Shown: piece after piece, positions 59,820 through 64,000 of the stretch
Layout of the letters: every line of letters starts with the position of its first letter
How positions within the stretch are numbered: position 1 is the first letter of the stretch
Source of the DNA: Curtobacterium flaccumfaciens
Lineage (GTDB): Bacteria > Actinomycetota > Actinomycetes > Actinomycetales > Microbacteriaceae
Direction: 5' to 3'
NCBI GenBank assembly: GCA_029689965.1
Contig: CP121450.1
Location: 992,001-1,056,000, forward strand
Length of the DNA: 64,000 nt
Translations under genes and position numbers: made by a program
Notes under the pieces: generated by a model
Databases searched by the model: none
Seen by the model: the letters and a program-made list of their open reading frames with translations, nothing else
Told to the model about the DNA's origin: nothing

Positions 59820-59936
59820 CCCTGTGCCGCGACGCTGCCGCCAGCGGGGCGGAAACACGATTTGAGTCCTGCTTCTGGCACGAATACGCTCCTTTTGGTG
59901 CTTTTTCAGCACGCTTCTGGGGTTGAGAGGGGCGAG

Positions 59937-60413
59937 ATGGCAGGGCCGCGCTTCGCTCCACGGGACTTCGCCGAGGACGCACGAGGCTTCGGACACACGC
60001 CGGTGCTGCGATGGAGGGAGCCTGCTGACCGGCGGGCAGAGGTTTTCCTCCGTGCCGCGCAGCTGCAGCACCAGCAGGTGCTGCGGATCCGGGAACGGAT
60101 GCAAGCGCGAGGGCTCAGTCCGAAGCAGTACGCAGCCGAGGCGGGAACGAGCTACCCGCGACTGCTTCGGCTGTTCCGCGGGGAGGCGATCATGCGACTC
60201 GAGGACATCGCCCTAGCCGACCTGGTCCTCGGGGACGTCATCGACGACCCAGCCGCTATCGCGCCAGCCGACCCCGTAGCGAGTGACTTGCGGGCCCTGC
60301 TGGAAGCGATACCTGAGCGCACCGCGCAGGCAGTCTTCCGCCAAATGAGGGCAGCGCAGGCGCAACGGGCGGCGGGTGCTTCCGGTGCAAGCACCGTCGC
60401 TCGTCCTCGCTGA
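59937..60413 (+). CDS. XRE-like helix-turn-helix protein
   Basis: 158 aa from the ATG at 59937. A helix-turn-helix-like segment, LSPKQYAAEAGTSYPRLLRLF followed by RGEAIMRLEDIALADLVLG (residues about 60-100), lies between a variable N-tail and an Ala-rich C-tail. Divergent from tnsA across a 117-base gap, so it is well placed to regulate transposition genes. It could also be the first gene of the cargo. Confidence 0.65.
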   Translation: MAGPRFAPRDFAEDARGFGHTPVLRWREPADRRAEVFLRAAQLQHQQVLRIRERMQARGLSPKQYAAEAGTSYPRLLRLFRGEAIMRLEDIALADLVLGDVIDDPAAIAPADPVASDLRALLEAIPERTAQAVFRQMRAAQAQRAAGASGASTVARPR

Positions 60414-60703
60414 CTCATCGGTTCCGCGCAGCAGCGCGCTTGCGGAGTGTGCTGGTTCCTCCCTCCGGTGATCCCCTCGATACCCCGGACACGAATGCAG
60501 TCCTGGTTGCGCTCCGCCCCATGATCGCCGGGAGGAGGGGCGTCCTGCCCGCGGACGTGAAATGACCGTAAGCGTCGACGACACGTCCTGGTTCCTGCTC
60601 TTGGACTGAGGTGCTCAGCGCGCAAGCACCACGTCGACGCGATCACGTCTTCGTCCGCGCATAGCCCTTCCCGGGACCGACCGCCGGTCTCGGGAAGGGA
60701 CCA
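60414..60703. other. Intergenic region, no gene identified
   Basis: 290 bases between the XRE-like gene and the helicase-associated-repeat gene. A minimal ORF (about 15 codons at 60564) ends at a copy of a 23-base sequence, TTCCTGCTCTTGGACTGAGG and on (60592-60614), found again with one change at 61329-61351, so the two copies flank the next gene. No promoter I can defend. Confidence 0.45.
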
Positions 60704-61387
60704 ATGGGTACGTCGAACTGCGCGCCGGACTACGTCGCTGCGCTGCACCAGCACTACGCAGAAGTTGTCAACCGGCCGGCCGCGCTCCTGAGCGTCGACC
60801 AGCGCCGCGGCGTTGAGTTCTACCTCGCTGACATCGGACGGACGGAGCAGGCCGCGACGACCACCAGGAACTGGATCACTTTCGTCCACGACCTCGACTG
60901 CTTCGTCAGCGACACCGGACGGCTACCCCGATCCGACTCTCGCCGGCCCCGTGCGAGGACGAAGGAGCAAGCCCTGGTCGATCGGCTCGCGTACCAGCGC
61001 CGACCAGAAGTCCGTGCCGCGCACTGCAGCTACCAGACCCTGCGACTGGAGGCGCTGCCTGCCTTCCGTTGGGAGCCGCAGGAGGATCGGTGGTCCGAGC
61101 AGCTGATGCTGCACCAGTCGTTCTGGACGCAGACGGGACGAGCCCCTCGGCGTGACGCCGCGGACCCGAACGAACGAGCAATCGCCCGCTGGGCGACGCA
61201 GCAACGAGCAGCCCAGCGCAACGGCACCCTTACCCCCGATCGCGCACGACGACTCCGCGACGCGACTTACCGCATCCTCAGCCCAGCTGCATCGCACGCA
61301 GTGTCATCGGCGGGCGCGGTCGGGAACTTTCCTGCTCTTGGACGGAGGTGCCTCCTAGACCACCCAAGGACGTCGCAATCTTCGTAG
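60704..61387 (+). CDS. Protein with two helicase-associated-type repeats
   Basis: Intact 227-aa protein. Two repeats resemble the helicase-associated (HA) domain found after DEAD helicases: residues about 53-120 (WITFVHDLDCFVSDTGRLPR ... LAYQRR) and about 127-195 (WSEQLMLHQSFWTQTGRAPR ... IARWATQQRAAQRNGTLT). No helicase motor is present. HA repeats are presumed nucleic-acid binding. Cargo of the Tn7-like element; the 23-base direct repeat lies upstream and inside its 3' end. Confidence 0.6.
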   Translation: MGTSNCAPDYVAALHQHYAEVVNRPAALLSVDQRRGVEFYLADIGRTEQAATTTRNWITFVHDLDCFVSDTGRLPRSDSRRPRARTKEQALVDRLAYQRRPEVRAAHCSYQTLRLEALPAFRWEPQEDRWSEQLMLHQSFWTQTGRAPRRDAADPNERAIARWATQQRAAQRNGTLTPDRARRLRDATYRILSPAASHAVSSAGAVGNFPALGRRCLLDHPRTSQSS

Positions 61388-61473
61388 CGTTCGGATAGCC
61401 GGTAGCCACCGGACGAACAACCGGAGCGCTCCGCACAGCAGGCATTCCGAGGAAGCTCGAGAGCGAAGGTGTG

Positions 61474-62058
61474 ATGAGCCCGAACCGGGAAGAGGTCGAG
61501 CGCCGGAAGCGGCAGCAAGCGGCGATCGAGGGCATGACGCGCATCCCGCTGTCGGACCTGCGCGACCAGACTCCACCGGACCTAACCGCGCTGTACGCCC
61601 ACCTGCAGGAGGGCCAGACCCTCATCCCGGGCCTGAAGATGGGCATCGGTGCTCTCACCGTGCAGCGCTGGGACCCCTCCTACGCCGCCGCCGGTTGGAC
61701 GCTTTACGGCGCCGACCTCACGCTCGACATGGGCCACCCGTTCGGGTCGATGTTCTACCGTAACGACGCCGACGGCCGCGTCCTTCGGGTCGGAGTGACG
61801 TGGCACCCGCCGGTGCAGCAGCTCGAACTCCCGGCGCTGCATCCGTCAAAGCCGGAGCTCGCCTCCGATTGCACGGATGACGAGGTCGCCGCGGTCGTGT
61901 TGGATGCGCGGAGTCGGATCGGGACGCTGGTGGCGGTCAACGCGCTGATCGGGTCGTTCGTCGCCACCGAGGAATCAGAGAACGCGATCCTGGACGCGTC
62001 CGGCCTCGGCCTGGAACGACTGGCTGAAGATGACGCGCGGTTGGCTGGCGATGCCTGA
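61474..62058 (+). CDS. Unrecognised protein, first gene of cargo operon
   Basis: 194 aa from the ATG at 61474 (a GTG one codon earlier is also possible). Charged N-terminus (NREEVERRKRQQAAIEGM), then GWTLYGADLTLDMGHPFGSM and VLRVGVTWHPPVQQLELPAL, suggesting an alpha/beta soluble protein. No membrane segment or known motif. Its end overlaps the next gene by 8 bases, and the following genes are coupled in turn. Confidence 0.55.
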   Translation: MSPNREEVERRKRQQAAIEGMTRIPLSDLRDQTPPDLTALYAHLQEGQTLIPGLKMGIGALTVQRWDPSYAAAGWTLYGADLTLDMGHPFGSMFYRNDADGRVLRVGVTWHPPVQQLELPALHPSKPELASDCTDDEVAAVVLDARSRIGTLVAVNALIGSFVATEESENAILDASGLGLERLAEDDARLAGDA

Positions 62059-62365
62059 TCGTCGTCCGCCGCGGTTCGAGCCGGTGCCGTTGCGGCTGCT
62101 GTCGTTGTCGGCGCAGTTCGACGCCGTCCTGTGGCCGACGTTGGCGGGGATGACGTTCACCAACTCGACCGGCACTGCGATCCTGCAGCGCCACGTCGAC
62201 GTTCGTCCGGCGGATGGCGGGTGGACGTTCACCCTCCTCAACGGCACACACCTGACGGACCCTGCGGACCCGCTGGTGGAAGCGGCAACGCAGGTGATGA
62301 CCGTGTTGACGGAGCTCCGGCAGGTGGGGCGTGGTGTGGAAGTGGCGGGGCCGGCTGATGTCTGA
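62051..62365 (+). CDS. Unrecognised small protein of LSL family (paralogue 1)
   Basis: 104 aa from the ATG at 62051 inside the previous gene's end (an ATG at 62030 is also in frame). The opening PLRLLSLSAQFDAVLWPTLA matches the openings of the proteins at 63362 (NRLQLLSLTLAYDDVRFFGS) and 63698 (MMRLVSLHLSNDRILWGHVL). A strand-rich domain of about 100 residues; function unknown. Confidence 0.55.
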   Translation: MPDRRPPRFEPVPLRLLSLSAQFDAVLWPTLAGMTFTNSTGTAILQRHVDVRPADGGWTFTLLNGTHLTDPADPLVEAATQVMTVLTELRQVGRGVEVAGPADV

Positions 62366-63365
62366 CGGGAAGTGGGTGCAGACCATCCGGCGGGAGCAGA
62401 CGGTCCTGTCGTTGCCGTTCGGGCTCGGGTGGACGATCGACATCACCGACACGCTCACGGCGTTGGCAGGGGCGGGGATGCCTGCTCGTGTGGAGGCGTT
62501 CGACCGGCTCCGGTTCGAGGACGGCCGGACCGCGTTCCTCGCCACCCCGGACCCGACCACCACCGTTACTGACGGTGTGGGTGACGGCCGCGCGGATGAT
62601 GTGGTCCTCCTGCCGGGTGGGTCGGAGGGTGGGGTGCTGTCGTTGGTGCGCCGGTATCCGGACCTGGTCGTGGTGAACGGGAAACGGCAACGAGTCTGGG
62701 CTGACGGACATCAGCTGTCCGGGGCGTCGATGCAGCGGGACGCGACTCCGGGGTGGCGGACTGTGTTCGCGATCGCCCGGACCATCGCCGTGCATGGTGG
62801 CGGCACGCACGCTGTCGCGGACCGCATCGGGATCCCCGCGGACGACGTCCGCGCCGCCATGCCGGCGCTGGGCGCGCAGGTGTTTCACACGCCGTTGGGG
62901 TGGGAAGCCGCCGACCTCGATGCCCTGGTCGACTGGACGCTCGCCGCGTACCCGGGACCGGGCGGGGTCCGGACGTGTTGGCGCCGCGACGGCACCATCG
63001 ACGCGCAAGCAGACGAACTCATCGCTCTGGGTGGGGTGATGTCGGACCGGTGGGCGGCGCAGCAGTCGGGTGTCCTGGTCCCGCCGAACCGGTTGACGGC
63101 GTTCTTCGCCCGGCACCCCGATATGGCGGCGCTCGGCTACGAACCCGCCACTGTCGACGACGCGACGGTGAAGGTCGTCGTCCCGCAGGACGCCACGATC
63201 CTGAGTGGGGCGGAGGGGTGTTGCACGGATGAGTTCATCACCGCGCATGTCATCTACGAAGACAGCTGGGCGAGTGCGAACACGGACGCAGTTGACGGGC
63301 TGCGGCAGCTGCTGCACTTCCAAGCCGACCTCGCCCACGACCTCCGCTGGAACCTCCCCCGATGA
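62358..63365 (+). CDS. Unrecognised 335-aa protein of cargo operon
   Basis: From the ATG at 62358 (8-base overlap with the previous gene). Features seen: WTIDITDTLTALAGAGMPAR, a central FAIARTIAVHGGGTHAVADR and RIGIPADDVRAAMPALGAQV that resemble a helix-turn-helix, and WEAADLDALVDWTLAAYPGP. The C-terminal part has a Cys pair (GAEGCCTDEF). Soluble. It is the largest member of the operon and may be the effector or the DNA-contacting subunit. No family assigned. Confidence 0.55.
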   Translation: MSDGKWVQTIRREQTVLSLPFGLGWTIDITDTLTALAGAGMPARVEAFDRLRFEDGRTAFLATPDPTTTVTDGVGDGRADDVVLLPGGSEGGVLSLVRRYPDLVVVNGKRQRVWADGHQLSGASMQRDATPGWRTVFAIARTIAVHGGGTHAVADRIGIPADDVRAAMPALGAQVFHTPLGWEAADLDALVDWTLAAYPGPGGVRTCWRRDGTIDAQADELIALGGVMSDRWAAQQSGVLVPPNRLTAFFARHPDMAALGYEPATVDDATVKVVVPQDATILSGAEGCCTDEFITAHVIYEDSWASANTDAVDGLRQLLHFQADLAHDLRWNLPR

Positions 63366-63661
63366 CTGACCTACCGAACCCGAACCGGCTGCAGCTGCTG
63401 TCCCTGACGTTGGCCTACGACGACGTCCGCTTCTTCGGCTCCGTCATGTTCACCCACCCGAACCATCCCGAGGAGAAGGACGAGGCGGTTCTCATCGACC
63501 ACGCTGACGAACCGCCATGGTTCCGCCTCACCAACGCCAACCCGGACGCGCAGGACCCCGCCGCCCGGGAAATGGTCGAAGCCGACCGCATCATGCGGTT
63601 CATCCTCACCTACACCCCCGAACGCATCGGCAGAACCCGCTCCGACTTCCCGCAACCCTGA
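63362..63661 (+). CDS. Unrecognised small protein of LSL family (paralogue 2)
   Basis: 99 aa, ATG overlapping the previous stop (ATGA). Shares the opening LQLLSLTLAYDDVRFFGSVM and the end EMVEADRIMRFILTYTP with the protein at 63698 (VREADRIVRTLLIPA). The repeated family with near-identical layout in one operon suggests subunits of one complex. Confidence 0.55.
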   Translation: MTDLPNPNRLQLLSLTLAYDDVRFFGSVMFTHPNHPEEKDEAVLIDHADEPPWFRLTNANPDAQDPAAREMVEADRIMRFILTYTPERIGRTRSDFPQP

Positions 63662-63697
63662 CCGCTTTGCTCTCCCGACTTCTTGGAGGTACCGCTG

Positions 63698-64000
63698 ATG
63701 ATGCGACTGGTCTCCCTGCACCTCTCCAACGACCGGATCCTCTGGGGGCACGTCCTCCTCGAGGACACCGAGGATCCGAACGCGAGGCTGGCGCAGATCC
63801 TCGTCCGTCCCATCGACACCGAACCCGGGTACGAGCTTTACGACAAGCACAACACGGTCCTGTCAGACCTGACCGTGCCCGCGGTACGGGAAGCGGACCG
63901 CATCGTGCGGACCCTCCTCATCCCCGCATCGGAGATCGCGAAGCGGGAGAAAGCCGTCCGGGCGGTCATCCACTCCGGCTACTTGGAGGGGTTCCCGGAT
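63698..64000 (+). CDS. Unrecognised small protein of LSL family (paralogue 3), partial
   Basis: At least 101 aa, cut by the window edge. Start ATG at 63698 behind TTGGAGG (10 bases upstream); an ATG follows directly. The opening RLVSLHLSNDRILWGHVLLE and READRIVRTLLIPASEIAKR align with paralogue 2. The reading frame is open to the end. Confidence 0.55.
   Translation, partial: MMRLVSLHLSNDRILWGHVLLEDTEDPNARLAQILVRPIDTEPGYELYDKHNTVLSDLTVPAVREADRIVRTLLIPASEIAKREKAVRAVIHSGYLEGFPD

Larger units (their letters stand above)
53976..64000. mobile_element. Tn7-like transposon (one end and core; other end outside window)
   Basis: Starts at a TGTCG terminus followed by an array of TGAGAC repeats, then an operon on the minus strand of tnsA, tnsB, tnsC and tniQ. 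Cargo on the far side of tnsA (XRE regulator, helicase-associated-repeat protein, unknown five-gene operon) continues past 64000. TnsA plus a D,D,E TnsB implies cut-and-paste movement; TnsC plus TniQ implies target selection. No Cas genes are visible. Extent on the right is an assumption, since the second end was not found. Confidence 0.75.

Noticed and set aside
53976..64000. A CRISPR-associated transposon
   Set aside because: TniQ with TnsABC invites this reading, but there is no cas gene and no direct-repeat/spacer array in view. The repeats at the end are short and unevenly spaced, as for TnsB sites.

Overview
The window is high-GC DNA from a Gram-positive actinobacterium, most likely a Microbacteriaceae member such as Curtobacterium. 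This is an inference from GC content, codon use, the zinc-independent rpmB-rpmG-rpsN set, HtaA-type haem proteins under DtxR/IdeR-like boxes, and a DasR-like site at a glucose-family PTS. No rRNA, tRNA or CRISPR array was seen.

Layout. 0-2.2 kb: a divergent PTS locus (EIIA-EIIB on minus, EIIC on plus). 2.3-11.3 kb: a probable 9.0-kb mobile element with 49-bp terminal inverted repeats and a 9-bp flanking direct repeat. It carries cupin, NUDIX, GNAT, IS3, CPBP-protease, repeat-rich secreted protein and serine recombinase genes. 11.4-14.6 kb: zinc ABC transporter plus zur. 15.5-26.3 kb: a mannoside-use operon (LacI, ROK kinase, phosphomannose-isomerase-like protein, sugar ABC transporter, GH38 alpha-mannosidase). 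26-43 kb: mostly chromosomal genes (lipase maturation factor, ribosomal proteins, HU, CopD/CtaG protein, PIF1-like helicase, PAP2, SMR pump with TetR, DUF318 permease with TIGR03943 partner, GntR, alcohol dehydrogenase, glycerate kinase). 44-52.4 kb: iron-regulated haem uptake (hmuTUV, three surface proteins including a 1147-aa HtaA-like one). 52.5-53.5 kb: class A beta-lactamase. 53.98 kb to the window end: one end and the core of a Tn7-like transposon.

The most interesting system is the Tn7-like element. An operon on the minus strand encodes TnsA, TnsB, TnsC and a TniQ/TnsD homologue whose C-terminal half is about five zinc-ribbon modules, which looks like a modular DNA-reading tail. Beside one putative end lies an array of TGAGAC repeats. 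On the other side of tnsA are an XRE-like regulator, a protein with two helicase-associated-type repeats, and a tightly coupled operon of at least five unrecognised genes that runs off the window.

Caution on quality. About 60 apparent frameshifts occur, including in rpsN. Nearly all fall in two classes: one base missing from a G or C run (usually 4-5 long), or an extra C between G and T (mostly AGTTC appearing as AGCTTC). After allowing for these, gene lengths become exact multiples of three. I therefore treat these genes as intact and the shifts as probable sequence errors; protein lengths quoted are after that allowance.
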